From JAZSMJ01 sp045535815 (lineage in GTDB: Bacteria; Bacillota; Clostridia; Oscillospirales; CAG-272), in NCBI GenBank assembly GCA_045535815.1, contig JAZSMJ010000010.1:15704-79703 (forward strand): a stretch of 64,000 nucleotides of DNA, written 5' to 3'. The position numbers and the translations under genes are program-made. The notes under the pieces are model-generated. The model made no database searches, was not told the origin of the DNA, and saw only the letters and a list, made by a program, of their open reading frames with translations. Shown piece by piece: positions 53,269 through 61,494 of the stretch; the first letter of the stretch is position 1; every line of letters starts with the position of its first letter.

Positions 53269-53883
53269 TCAAATATTTTTTTTGATTTTTTTGATAGCAG
53301 CTTTGATAGTGCGGTCCACAACTTGCTGAGAGATGTGTAATCGATCTGCGATTTCTTCTTGCGTCAGGTCTAAAAAGTAATAACCTTCTACGATTTTGCG
53401 CTGTTTGTCGGTCAGGCAGGAAAGTAGCCTGCGGCATTTATCTTGGTTGACTATTTTTTCGAGGGTGTTATCCAGCGATTGATCGTGATCTATATGATTT
53501 TCATTCATCGTCAGCTTTGTACCGTGCTTGTCGTTATGGAGTACCTGTTGATTGTGCCAGAGCCTATCTTCACCCTCCATAATGAAACGTACTGTCCATT
53601 CTTCATTTAAAAAGGCTTCTTCCGGCACAAACTGATTTTCATATTCTGAGGAGTGGTACACATATGCACCGCAGTCTTCTACACGGAACACAGTAACTCC
53701 TACGTCGGTTTCATAAAGAGCGAAACCATTTTTATAAACTGAAATACGGCTTGCTTCAATTTTGCACGATACCATCGGTTCACCGGAATCACGGAGAGTT
53801 TTAGCAGTCGGCAATGCGATATTGATTGTACGGGAGACCATTCCTTTGATCTCTTTGAGTGAATATTTCTTTTGTCCTTTCAT
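53269..53883 (-). CDS. Sigma-70 region 4-type regulator of the mobile element
   Basis: A 204-residue protein. Start ATG 53883 (MKGQKKYSLKEIKG) follows GAGG; the longer reading lacks a site. The last 65 residues are a sigma-70 region-4 helix-turn-helix (CLTDKQRKIVEGYYFLDLTQEEIADRLHISQ). The N-terminal half does not resemble region 2 and has beta-like segments (VYKNGFALYETDVGVTVF). Such sigma-like proteins are frequent in Clostridia integrative elements and probably drive element genes. A basic tail (KKIKKNI) ends it. Confidence 0.8.
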   Translation of the reverse strand: MKGQKKYSLKEIKGMVSRTINIALPTAKTLRDSGEPMVSCKIEASRISVYKNGFALYETDVGVTVFRVEDCGAYVYHSSEYENQFVPEEAFLNEEWTVRFIMEGEDRLWHNQQVLHNDKHGTKLTMNENHIDHDQSLDNTLEKIVNQDKCRRLLSCLTDKQRKIVEGYYFLDLTQEEIADRLHISQQVVDRTIKAAIKKIKKNI

Positions 53884-53975
53884 TTTCGTAACCTCTGTGT
53901 GTGAATTTTTGGTAAGTTCAAAAAACACCTAGGTTACGGGTATTTCGCTATATAGCAGAGCCAAGAAAACATAAA

Positions 53976-54019
53976 AAGTCCTTTCCCGAGCACAGCGTAA
54001 ACTGTGTGGGAAAGGACTT
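53976..54019. repeat. Inverted repeat AAGTCCTTTCCC / GGGAAAGGACTT
   Basis: Perfect 12-bp arms enclosing GAGCACAGCGTAAACTGTGT, whose CACAG/CTGTG pairs extend the hairpin. It lies between the sigma-like and zinc-ribbon genes and may be a terminator-like or processing structure. Confidence 0.65.
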
Positions 54020-54070
54020 CAAATCGCTGTATGAAGCGTTACGAGCAAGTCATGTCAAAGCATGAAAAAA

Positions 54071-54126
54071 GCGCCGTAGAAATCGGAAGGCATAGTTATA
54101 CTATGTCCTCCGGCTTCATACGGCGC
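54071..54126. repeat. Second inverted repeat, 56 bp
   Basis: Outer arms GCGCCGTA / TACGGCGC and inner arms GGCATAGT / ACTATGTCC around TAT. With the previous hairpin it fills most of the gene-free stretch 53884-54202 and suggests tight transcriptional separation of the sigma-like gene. Confidence 0.6.
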
Positions 54127-54202
54127 TTGATAGTTCCGAGGTGGTTCCTCGCACTCCGCTTGCTCGATTATGAATCGTAAAATTGAATATTCGATTGTGT
54201 GG

Positions 54203-54487
54203 TTATCTTCTGTGTTTTGAATGTTTTCTAAGTGGTATATCTTCATACCGTTTGAAACGTCGAAAATATCCCAAATTGAATATACTGATTGTCTTGCAGC
54301 TATTGCATTTTGCTTTGAAATGTCCTGAAACATCTGAAAATACGGACAAAATGTAATGATTACAATGTGGACAGCGAAGCTCGCGTTCGCTCAGATTGAG
54401 ACTTTCTTTATAAGAACGATCCAGCTTATCCTGTGCTTCGGGAACAAGCGGTTTGCGTTTGTAATCTCGTATTTGTGCTTGCTGCAT
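54203..54487 (-). CDS. Zinc-ribbon small protein (Com-like)
   Basis: A 94-residue protein. ATG 54487 follows the stop of the ImmA/IrrE gene directly (TAA-ATG) with GGAGGTGA upstream. CPHC (about 39-42) and CNSC (about 61-64) form a four-cysteine zinc site; the tail is rich in Lys/Arg. Size and layout resemble phage Com-type translational regulators and other zinc-ribbon proteins of mobile elements. An overlapping 92-codon frame on the same strand (54055-54333) is less likely. Confidence 0.7.
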   Translation of the reverse strand: MQQAQIRDYKRKPLVPEAQDKLDRSYKESLNLSERELRCPHCNHYILSVFSDVSGHFKAKCNSCKTISIFNLGYFRRFKRYEDIPLRKHSKHRR

Positions 54488-55207
54488 TTATGTATCACCT
54501 CCGAAATTCATCTCGGTTTCAATGTATTCGGTCAGATCACGGTGTTCAAGGAAGCCAAGCACACGAAGTCTTGTGACAAGTGCCGAAAAGGAAACGCCCA
54601 TGGTATTTGCCATGTGCTGTATGGTAATTTTATCTTTGCTGCGAATTACACCATCACCGTAAACGCAGACTGGTGATCCTCCTGTGTGTTCTTGTAATGT
54701 TTGTTCAATCAGAAATCTCGGCATCAGAAGTACCGATGCAAGTCTGTCAGTTTGTGTTTCGCATAGATTGAAACGGTTCTGCAACTCCTTTATATTGTAA
54801 TCCTGTTCGCTGTCAAAGTATCTATTGAAACACGGTCCCGGAGCTATGGGACTCATGCGTTCAAAGATCACATGAGCGGCTTCATGTGCAAGGGTAAACC
54901 GACGTTGCCCGCTTCTGTCAGCCTGTAGAAGAAAACGGTCAATGACAACAGTTCCTTGGGGATAGATACGCTCAAAAGTTTTTCCATTCTCTGTAACTTT
55001 CAGACGATAGTTGCCGTCTGAAACGAATCCGATTTTATCTTTATCTGCTTCGGCTATACTGACATATTCAATCGGCAAGTGGAGGTATTCGGTGATGAAT
55101 CCCTCAATGTCCACACACCTTGGCGAAGGATATCGATTGCCTATGTGCTTGCGGATCAGGCTTTCGCCTACCTGTTCGATTTCTCGATATGTGACCAATG
55201 TTTTCAT
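54488..55207 (-). CDS. ImmA/IrrE-family metallopeptidase
   Basis: A 239-residue protein with the zinc protease motif HEAAH in RFTLAHEAAHVIF, a downstream FASVLLMP-like RLASVLLMPRFLI segment, and the C-terminal ANTMGVSFSALVTRL helix pair typical of ImmA. Start ATG 55207 follows GGAGGAAC. In ICEs this family cleaves the element repressor and triggers excision; no XRE repressor adjoins here, so the target is unclear. Two small palindromes lie just upstream. Confidence 0.9.
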   Translation of the reverse strand: MKTLVTYREIEQVGESLIRKHIGNRYPSPRCVDIEGFITEYLHLPIEYVSIAEADKDKIGFVSDGNYRLKVTENGKTFERIYPQGTVVIDRFLLQADRSGQRRFTLAHEAAHVIFERMSPIAPGPCFNRYFDSEQDYNIKELQNRFNLCETQTDRLASVLLMPRFLIEQTLQEHTGGSPVCVYGDGVIRSKDKITIQHMANTMGVSFSALVTRLRVLGFLEHRDLTEYIETEMNFGGDT

Positions 55208-55279
55208 CCGATGTTTGTTCCTCCTATGTAGCGTTGTTCACATACCAATGCTTGCGGCTTTGGTAGAGATGTTTTTCTT

Positions 55280-55323
55280 ATGGTGAGATTCACCATTCTA
55301 TCAAATTCGATATTTTTTGATAG
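55280..55323. promoter_or_regulatory. Two palindromes upstream of the ImmA/IrrE gene
   Basis: ATGGTGA-GAT-TCACCAT (55280-55296) and CTATCAAA-n10-TTTGATAG (55298-55323), both perfect in their arms. They occupy the promoter zone and are operator candidates for an element repressor. Confidence 0.55.
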
Positions 55324-55369
55324 GCATAGTATATTCTAAAACAGAATAATTTTCAATAGGGCAAAAGAA

Positions 55370-55396
55370 AGGTGTACATTCAAATGCACACCTTAA
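55370..55396 (-). terminator. Terminator of WYL regulator gene
   Basis: On the minus strand AAGGTGTGCATT-TGA-ATGTACACCTT then TCTTTT, shortly after the WYL stop. Confidence 0.75.
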
Positions 55397-55403
55397 AGAA
55401 TTT

Positions 55404-56360
55404 TTATTTCCAACAATTTACGAGGATGTTGAAACCGTCAACGGCTTCTGCTGGAGCTTGGATTTTGATTTTTCCTGCGGAGGCAAACACCCAACCGTAA
55501 AAATTGTTGCTTAAATCTACAGTGGTGATTACCTTGAAACGCTTCTTATCAATTACTTCTGTGTAAACTTTAGTACCAAATCGGTCTATGATGTTTCCCA
55601 TTAATTCATTTTCGCAAATCAGCTCCACTTTGCATTCTGTGCCGTCAAGCATAGAAAATTCCTGCGAAAAATATTCAGAAACATCAAAGACTTTCGGCTT
55701 TTTCACGATTGCTTCATCCAATACTTCAAGCTTTATGATCCTATCAATGCGAAACTTGGCAATGAGCTTACGCTTGTCGTGATAGCCGATTAGATAGTAT
55801 GTGTCGTTATTCCATATAAGAGCGTATGGTGACACCGTATATATCTGCCCGTTATGTCGCAGTATTTTTGATTTATCCGGTGCATAGTTGAAATACTGAA
55901 AAGCAATTTTCTTTTTGTCTGCCATAACTGATTGAATCCGATCAACAGTAAGATAGATACTCTCATTTTCTGCTTTGCTACGTTTATCAACATACAGTTC
56001 ACGTCTAATCATTTTATTTTGATGTGGACTTGCAAATGCCGAGAGTTTTTCAATAAGCTCTTTGCTTTTCTTGGGAGTAATAAAACGCGAAGATTGTACC
56101 GCATCTATGAGCAACTTTAATTCCGGTGTATCAAAGTGCCGTGTTGCCACATGATATTGGTTCTGTACCTGGCGGTCTTTCACAATGTCTATGCCAAGCT
56201 CTATAAGTTGTTCAATATCCTTACGCAAAGTGCGAGGATCTGCGGAAAAACCATTCGATTCAAGATGTTTTATCATATCTGATATAGATACAGTATGATT
56301 TTCATCAGTATTCATCCACATATACTGAAAAATTATTAGCGTGCGGTTTGTTAAAGACAT
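55404..56360 (-). CDS. WYL-domain transcriptional regulator
   Basis: A 318-residue regulator. Start ATG 56360 (MSLTNRTLIIFQYM) follows GGAGAT; an upstream in-frame ATG overlaps that site. An N-terminal winged helix (TVSISDMIKHLESNGFSADPRTLRKDIEQL) precedes the ligand-sensing WYL domain (VSPYALIWNNDTYYLIGYH) and a C-terminal extension (WVFASAGKIKIQAP). WYL regulators often control defence or mobile-element genes. It is divergent from the acyl carrier protein and secreted peptide cluster and is its most likely local regulator. Confidence 0.9.
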   Translation of the reverse strand: MSLTNRTLIIFQYMWMNTDENHTVSISDMIKHLESNGFSADPRTLRKDIEQLIELGIDIVKDRQVQNQYHVATRHFDTPELKLLIDAVQSSRFITPKKSKELIEKLSAFASPHQNKMIRRELYVDKRSKAENESIYLTVDRIQSVMADKKKIAFQYFNYAPDKSKILRHNGQIYTVSPYALIWNNDTYYLIGYHDKRKLIAKFRIDRIIKLEVLDEAIVKKPKVFDVSEYFSQEFSMLDGTECKVELICENELMGNIIDRFGTKVYTEVIDKKRFKVITTVDLSNNFYGWVFASAGKIKIQAPAEAVDGFNILVNCWK

Positions 56361-56481
56361 TTTTATCTCCATAAAGTTTGGTATTGTTTTGTGTGTAAAA
56401 TTATTAAGTTTTCTAATTATAACTGTTTTTTGTGTAAAACAGAAAAAAAACAATTGAGAAAATTTAAATATATGTATATAG

Positions 56482-56510
56482 TTGACAAATCACTCAAGAT
56501 GTGGTAAAAT
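56482..56510 (+). promoter_or_regulatory. Promoter of the acyl-carrier/secreted peptide cluster
   Basis: TTGACA (56482-56487), 17 bp, TAAAAT (56505-56510), leaving an untranslated leader of about 130 nt before the ACP gene. The rest of the 288-bp divergent region is AT-rich without clear operators. Confidence 0.8.
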
Positions 56511-56648
56511 AGCAACAGATTAATAATGTTAATTTATCATCTAAAAAACACAAGTCCATAATATACTATTTTAGTATCAAGTATTCATGTATCATTATAG
56601 ATATATTGTGGTAATTCAACTATATAAAAACATAAAGAGGTTTAAGTA

Positions 56649-56939
56649 ATGACCCGGAAAGAAATTAAAAAGAATCTAATGGATTTATTCGAAACTAAAT
56701 TTACTAATAATGAATGTAATATAAATATTATCGAATCTAATGATTTGATTAATGATCTAAAAATGGACTCCATTATGTTTGTTTCTTTAGTTGTATCAAT
56801 AGAAGATAAATTTGAAATTTCTATACCAGATGAAATGCTTTTTATGGAATATTTTAATGATTTTGACAGCATTGTTGATATAATTTCAAACGAACTTAAA
56901 ACAGATGCGGCAATTATTCCGCATACTAACAATAACTGA
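56649..56939 (+). CDS. Acyl carrier protein-like protein
   Basis: A 96-residue acidic helical protein. Start ATG 56649 follows AAGAGG. The segment LINDLKMDSIMFVSLVVSIEDKF matches the ACP/PCP motif with Ser in MDSI as the phosphopantetheine site, followed by the usual I-P-D-E helix 3. It is longer than fatty acid ACP and has no fatty acid synthesis genes nearby, so it is a dedicated carrier. It opens the peptide cluster. In butirosin-type pathways an ACP works with a BtrH acyltransferase, and a BtrH-like protein is encoded at 60582. Confidence 0.85.
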   Translation: MTRKEIKKNLMDLFETKFTNNECNINIIESNDLINDLKMDSIMFVSLVVSIEDKFEISIPDEMLFMEYFNDFDSIVDIISNELKTDAAIIPHTNNN

Positions 56940-57094
56940 TAAGAAAAATATTAGCTTTATTTGATAAAAGCATAATATCGAGAAAAAAGCACAGATTAAC
57001 ACAATTTTTAGACAAGTATAGGTGGTGATACCATTGAACAATTTGAGTGTTTTTTAATGATGAAATTTGATAAACAAAGATAGGAATTTTCAAA

Positions 57095-57469
57095 ATGAAA
57101 AGAATAGAACGTTATTTATCGATACTGTTGATTCTCTGTATAATGGTGTGTGCTGTTTCAATGTTCACGGTTAGCGCTGTATCGGTTGATGATGTGGATC
57201 CCGTAGTAGTTGAAGCTGAAAATCTTGGCAATGAAAATGAACTTCAGCCGGTGATGGCGAGTGGGTGCGGTTCTCAAAGTTATCAATATAATAACTTAAC
57301 ATCTTTGTTTAATGGCCTTGGTATTTCGTACACAGGCAGTAGTCATCCATATACACTACAAGGGGGATATACATATAATATGGCTCCCGGCGGAAGTCAT
57401 GATTATCAGAATGTAACTGTATATAAAAATGGTAATTATGTTGGTATGTACACGTGTTTGCACGGATAA
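57095..57469 (+). CDS. Sec-exported precursor peptide A (GCG family)
   Basis: A 124-residue small secreted protein. ATG 57095 follows AGGA. Residues 1-28 are a Sec signal peptide ending FTVSA. Residues 29-56 are an acidic propeptide, VDDVDPVVVEAENLGNENEL then QPVMAS. G57-C58-G59 starts a 65-residue Tyr/Gly/Asn-rich C-terminal part with a second and last Cys at 121 (YTCLHG). The leader is 76% identical to that of precursor B by my count, and the C-termini are unrelated. No known bacteriocin family recognised. A DUF1835-like gene follows after 14 bp. Confidence 0.75.
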   Translation: MKRIERYLSILLILCIMVCAVSMFTVSAVSVDDVDPVVVEAENLGNENELQPVMASGCGSQSYQYNNLTSLFNGLGISYTGSSHPYTLQGGYTYNMAPGGSHDYQNVTVYKNGNYVGMYTCLHG

Positions 57470-57483
57470 TAAGGAGACGGTTT

Positions 57484-58227
57484 ATGCTTAATGTTGTTTT
57501 TGATAAAATAACGTATGATATTTTGAATGAAAAAGATGCTGATACTCAAAACAATTTTATTGGTGATACTGTTTGTCTGGGATGTACACTAGATATAGGG
57601 CCAATTTTCGATGAAAGTCATCGATTTGAAAGAAGTGAATATTTCAAAAAAATATATAAGATAATTGATAAGACAATTCCAGATTGGTTGAATAAGTTGT
57701 CTAGAGACTATGATACGATAAAACGTGCACTGAATCAAAAAGAAAAAATTCGTGTGTGGCACTGTAATATGGCGTTTTCAATATGCGGACTTGCACTCCT
57801 TTGTTATATTGCAAAGGAGTGCAAAAGCGATATTTTTCTTGTGCAATGTCCAGAAGAGGTTGGAAAATCTAATTTTTCATATAAACCTTTATTTCATTAT
57901 TCCCATTGGGGGTTGATGACACCTAAAAAATGTAGATCCTTTTTAAAAGAAGAAACCCTTTTTTCCATTCAGCAGAGAAATCATTATGCTGATCTATGGG
58001 AAAGATTTCAGAATGAAAAAACCAACTTGCGCATTGAAAAAAATGGTGACATAATTTCTGTGCAAGATACTTATTACGATGACTTAATATTGAATGTTAT
58101 GAATGAAATAGCAATCGATGACAATGAACGTTATGTTCGTGCGTTGGAACAGGCAGGCGAATATATTAATCAAATATGGTTTTTTTATAGGATGAGTTTA
58201 TTATCAAACCGTCAAAATGGACGATAA
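57484..58227 (+). CDS. DUF1835-like protein, partner of precursor A
   Basis: A 247-residue cytoplasmic protein. ATG 57484 follows AAGGAG; the 10-residue upstream extension lacks a site. VCLGCTLDIGPI near the start, RVWHCNMAFSICGLALLCYI in the middle, and WGLMTPKKCRSFL then YYDDLIL later fit the DUF1835/DUF3658 pattern from memory. Biochemical function of that family is unknown. Its position right after a secreted peptide suggests an immunity or maturation role, which is inference. Confidence 0.65.
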   Translation: MLNVVFDKITYDILNEKDADTQNNFIGDTVCLGCTLDIGPIFDESHRFERSEYFKKIYKIIDKTIPDWLNKLSRDYDTIKRALNQKEKIRVWHCNMAFSICGLALLCYIAKECKSDIFLVQCPEEVGKSNFSYKPLFHYSHWGLMTPKKCRSFLKEETLFSIQQRNHYADLWERFQNEKTNLRIEKNGDIISVQDTYYDDLILNVMNEIAIDDNERYVRALEQAGEYINQIWFFYRMSLLSNRQNGR

Positions 58228-58505
58228 AAGTACGTGCAAAATGTGGTGCCATAGTTTTATTAAGTTAATATTTTACATATGTGCGTAATCGACATGCATC
58301 GATAGCGCATATTGCCCATATGCCTCATAATCACTTCAGTGATTGGAAGGGAGATATGGATAAAACGGAAACTAAAATCGTAGTATCAATAAATTTTTCT
58401 TAAAATCCACCACCAATATATAAATACTGCAGAAGATGATATTAAGCGATTATAAGGTATAATGCTTGTTCTTGGGGGCATTACGATAAGAAAGGAAAAT
58501 TTAAA
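58228..58505 (+). other. Intergenic region with promoter before precursor B
   Basis: AT-rich, 278 bp. TATAAT at 58460-58465 within GGTATAATGC is a -10 candidate about 40 bp before precursor B. A 15-codon frame (58356-58403) after GGGAG encodes MDKTETKIVVSINFS; too short to call. Nothing else seen. Confidence 0.4.
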
Positions 58506-58880
58506 ATGAAAAGAATGAAATGTAATTTATCGATACTGTTGATTCTCAGTATAATACTGTGTGCTGTTTTAATGTTCACGGTTAGCGCTGCGTCGGCTGA
58601 TGATGTGGATACCGTAGTAGTTGAAGGTGAAAATCTTGGCAATGAAAATGAATTTCAGCCAGTGATGGCAAACGGCTGCGGCAATTTGACTAGTTGGTAC
58701 AATATTGATCATCAAACTAAAGGATATATATTAAGCGATGCTACAGGAAATTGGAGGGGTATTGTAGGCAATAACCCCAATATATATTATAATACCGAAG
58801 GTTATATCGTGCTTTGCGGAACAGGTAGTTATTCAGGGAAAACCTACCCCACAGATTTGCATAGGAGTTGGTACATATGA
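58506..58880 (+). CDS. Sec-exported precursor peptide B (GCG family)
   Basis: A 124-residue secreted protein paralogous to precursor A through its leader: signal peptide, acidic segment ADDVDTVVVEGENLGNENEF, QPVMAN, then G57-C58-G59. The C-terminal 65 residues (Trp/Tyr-rich, second Cys at 104) share no clear similarity with precursor A. ATG 58506 follows AAAGGAAA. Its TGA overlaps the next gene's ATG (ATGA), so peptide and partner are translationally coupled. Confidence 0.75.
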   Translation: MKRMKCNLSILLILSIILCAVLMFTVSAASADDVDTVVVEGENLGNENEFQPVMANGCGNLTSWYNIDHQTKGYILSDATGNWRGIVGNNPNIYYNTEGYIVLCGTGSYSGKTYPTDLHRSWYI

Positions 58881-59395
58881 TGGATAAATTGCAAGGTGAT
58901 CGATTGTACGGCTATACGTATGATCTGTGGATGTATTCTGTCAATGCCGCGGAAGCCGAAGCTGATCGGTTTGAATTTAACGCTTTGCACTGTAAGAAAA
59001 CCGAATATACCAGGTTTAATTCATGGTTTCCGTTTTGTGATAGCGGCGGAATATTTTTTGATTTTGTTTCTTGCAAAGATGAGGTGGGAGGAACGGTCTT
59101 TTTGAAAAAAGACGATCGAAAAAACGAAACTTATTTCAGGGTGCCGTGGAGAACCTCCGAAGAGACGGAAGATACCCATTATATAAAAGTTCATCACGAT
59201 TATAAGAAGCCGATTGTTGAAGCAATAACAAAGGTTATTGACTGTTCCCCTATTCGAAAAGGATATTTTCTTGTTCGACGCCAATGCCGCGAGAAATACA
59301 ATGTAATAGGAATGTTGACTGTACGGCAAATGGAGAATATCATTATGAATGGTGAGCTTCTGGGAAATGTTGTATATAGTATTTACGATATATAA
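58877..59395 (+). CDS. Unknown partner protein of precursor B
   Basis: A 172-residue protein without signal peptide or membrane helix. ATG 58877 follows ATAGGAG and overlaps the precursor stop; an in-frame TTG at 58868 is less likely. It has aromatic-rich segments (WFPFCDSGGIFFDFV, YFRVPWRTS). I do not recognise a family. Its size, cytoplasmic nature and coupling to a secreted variable peptide fit an immunity protein, as does the DUF1835-like gene after precursor A, but there is no direct evidence. Confidence 0.6.
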   Translation: MMDKLQGDRLYGYTYDLWMYSVNAAEAEADRFEFNALHCKKTEYTRFNSWFPFCDSGGIFFDFVSCKDEVGGTVFLKKDDRKNETYFRVPWRTSEETEDTHYIKVHHDYKKPIVEAITKVIDCSPIRKGYFLVRRQCREKYNVIGMLTVRQMENIIMNGELLGNVVYSIYDI

Positions 59396-60168
59396 GCTAT
59401 AAGTTATTTGTATGAATGTGATTATACCCCATTGATATGCGGGTGATTCTTTGGTGGGAGATTTGCTACATTAAAAATATTCTAGTGTCATGATAAAAAG
59501 CTCTATGTATGCGTAAAAAGCTGCAATTCAAGTTGATAGAAAAAAATAATGACAACTATTATAATGACTGATGCTTATCATATTGAATATGACTATGTAA
59601 GCTGTGTAGAGAACGGATATACTGTTGCTAAAAAAGACGGTTCATGGTATGTTATCGAACTGTGATTGTACAGGCAAAAACAGGATTATATAAATGGATT
59701 CTTAAAATTTTATATATCCTAAAAAATATGGACAGTACTGATAGTTCATCAAAGTTTTTGTTTTGCTTAGATTATTCATCCAATCAAAAATAGAAATCAA
59801 ATAGTCCTCTCCAGTGAGAGAAGGTGGAACGCTACAATGTTGAATGAGGAGTAACTTTGAAGACGAAATTTTTCGTCTGTAAGCTTATAAGTGGTATCTA
59901 CCTTTTTATCTGGAGAAAGCTTAATTTATATTCGCTTTTGATGTTAGATTAACTTACGCAAGTGACAGATATTTCGACAAGCATATATGCTTAGCATATG
60001 TAATGCCCCTAATGGTGTATCGCAAGACATCAACACAGTTGGTAGTCATGACTCGTTAAGAATTAGTTTGTAATTCTGTGAAGTTCCATGTTTTTATTAA
60101 AGTATATTTTTTATTTGTCAAACTAGTTCTCAGATATGGTCTATATCTTGTTTAAAAAACAGTAAAGG
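59396..60168. other. Long AT-rich gene-poor stretch with a decayed gene fragment
   Basis: 773 bp without a supported full gene. A 38-codon frame at 59549-59665 ends YTVAKKDGSWYVIEL, resembling a piece of WG-repeat proteins, with no ribosome binding site. GACGAAA-TTTTTCGTC at 59855-59872 forms a small hairpin. The sequence looks like decayed insertions between the two halves of the cluster. Confidence 0.45.
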
Positions 60169-60177
60169 ATGGTGGAA

Positions 60178-60585
60178 ATGGGAAATTTATACCATAAATA
60201 CATAGTAAAATCACATGCATTTTTTGTTGTTTTGATAGTAATATTTGTTTTGCTTTTTCTATACATTTCTTATACTATTAAATTGTCTGTTGTTGAGACT
60301 TTTGATGGAACATCTGGAGACGACAGATTGATAATTAATCAAATAGTGGATTATCCTGTAGATAAAATATACGTATATCAAGATAGGTCAGAAAAAGTCT
60401 GCTCCTACATTATATCTAAAACTGAATGTGTGGATGATAGTTTTACGGTTTTATATATAAAAAACAATGGTGAAAAAAATCAATTTGATGGTGTTGTAAA
60501 GATAGATGTTGAAAAAGAAAAAGTCGATTTGCTTAGTATTCTTTTAGGATTTAAAAAACGATATGTAGAGAAGGATTTAAAATGA
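60178..60585 (+). CDS. Membrane-anchored extracytoplasmic accessory protein
   Basis: A 135-residue protein. ATG 60178 is preferred over 60169 because AAGG lies at proper spacing. One N-terminal helix (about 13-33) with a basic cytoplasmic side, then an outward domain rich in beta strands ending in FKKRYVEKDLK. The plan resembles a very short HlyD-like or bacteriocin accessory protein, but the usual coiled coil is missing, so the match is weak. It overlaps the next gene by ATGA. Confidence 0.55.
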   Translation: MGNLYHKYIVKSHAFFVVLIVIFVLLFLYISYTIKLSVVETFDGTSGDDRLIINQIVDYPVDKIYVYQDRSEKVCSYIISKTECVDDSFTVLYIKNNGEKNQFDGVVKIDVEKEKVDLLSILLGFKKRYVEKDLK

Positions 60586-61424
60586 AAAAAATTGATATGA
60601 ATATAGATTTTTTGAAGAATAATCATGGTTTATCTTGTGTTGAAAATTTAGTAATGTATATCTTAAAGGCAAATAATATTACATTTCAATACTTGTTTTT
60701 TGAATCTTTTCTCACATATTCAGAGATTGAAAATGCGTTTGCAACTCAAAAGCAAACATATGCGACATTTAACATAATACCACGAATACAGAATGTAGCA
60801 GAAAAAGAAGGAATAATAAAGATGGTGTTGTTAAACCATAGCGATATTCCACAGCTAAATAGTGATTACTATATGATGGTTATGGTTTCTCCCGAATTTG
60901 AAAAAAATCGGTATAATAAAGAGCTTTGGAGAGATGATCATTATATTCTTGTATCCCCAAACTCTGATACAGAATACAACTATATAAATGACAATCCACT
61001 TGATATAGGAAAAATATCAATGAATGAATTGAAAAAATATTATAATGGCAAGGCGATATTTATCGATATTAGTAACCAATCTTTTTTGAAAGCTCCATCA
61101 TATTACATAAATCATTTCATTAATACATGTCATATAGATATTCCTTGCGGGTGCTTATGTAATGACATAATAACTTTACGAGATATCGTTGGAGTACTTA
61201 GAGTTTTGAGAAAGCGAATGTATTCACTTTTAGTTTTATCGAATGATGTAGAATATATGATTCCGTATTTAAAATCTATTGATCAAAAATATATGTTGCT
61301 TGAATATATGAGAATGAGAAAACAGAACAATTTGGAAAGATTAAAGGAGATTCGCAATGATATAATACTAGAGGATAATAAAATTATAGAACAATTAGTT
61401 TCTATGAAACTACCAAATATATAA
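60582..61424 (+). CDS. Papain-like/BtrH-like cysteine protein of peptide cluster
   Basis: A 280-residue cytoplasmic protein, start coupled by ATGA to the preceding gene. Cys19 in HGLSCVENLVMYIL, His120 in RDDHYILVSP and Asp137 in YINDNP follow the order and spacing of the papain-like fold used by C39 peptidases and by BtrH-type acyl-ACP transferases. The last 110 residues are helical and basic. With an ACP in the cluster, acyl transfer to a peptide is one reading; leader cleavage is another. Family assignment is from motif layout only. Confidence 0.55.
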   Translation: MKKIDMNIDFLKNNHGLSCVENLVMYILKANNITFQYLFFESFLTYSEIENAFATQKQTYATFNIIPRIQNVAEKEGIIKMVLLNHSDIPQLNSDYYMMVMVSPEFEKNRYNKELWRDDHYILVSPNSDTEYNYINDNPLDIGKISMNELKKYYNGKAIFIDISNQSFLKAPSYYINHFINTCHIDIPCGCLCNDIITLRDIVGVLRVLRKRMYSLLVLSNDVEYMIPYLKSIDQKYMLLEYMRMRKQNNLERLKEIRNDIILEDNKIIEQLVSMKLPNI

Positions 61425-61494
61425 CAAACTTAAAAAAACAATTAGGATTACTTATTTATACAGGTTTAAATAAAATTAATGGAGAAATTATATA

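Noticed and set aside
54055..54333. 92-codon minus-strand frame overlapping the zinc-ribbon gene
   Set aside because: It overlaps the better-supported zinc-ribbon gene by 131 bp in another frame, has no ribosome binding site, and its end is built from the 56-bp inverted repeat.
59800..59840. T-box-like GAGAGAAGGTGGAACGC
   Set aside because: The stretch resembles the T-box conserved end by chance; no specifier hairpin, terminator or downstream amino-acid gene is seen.
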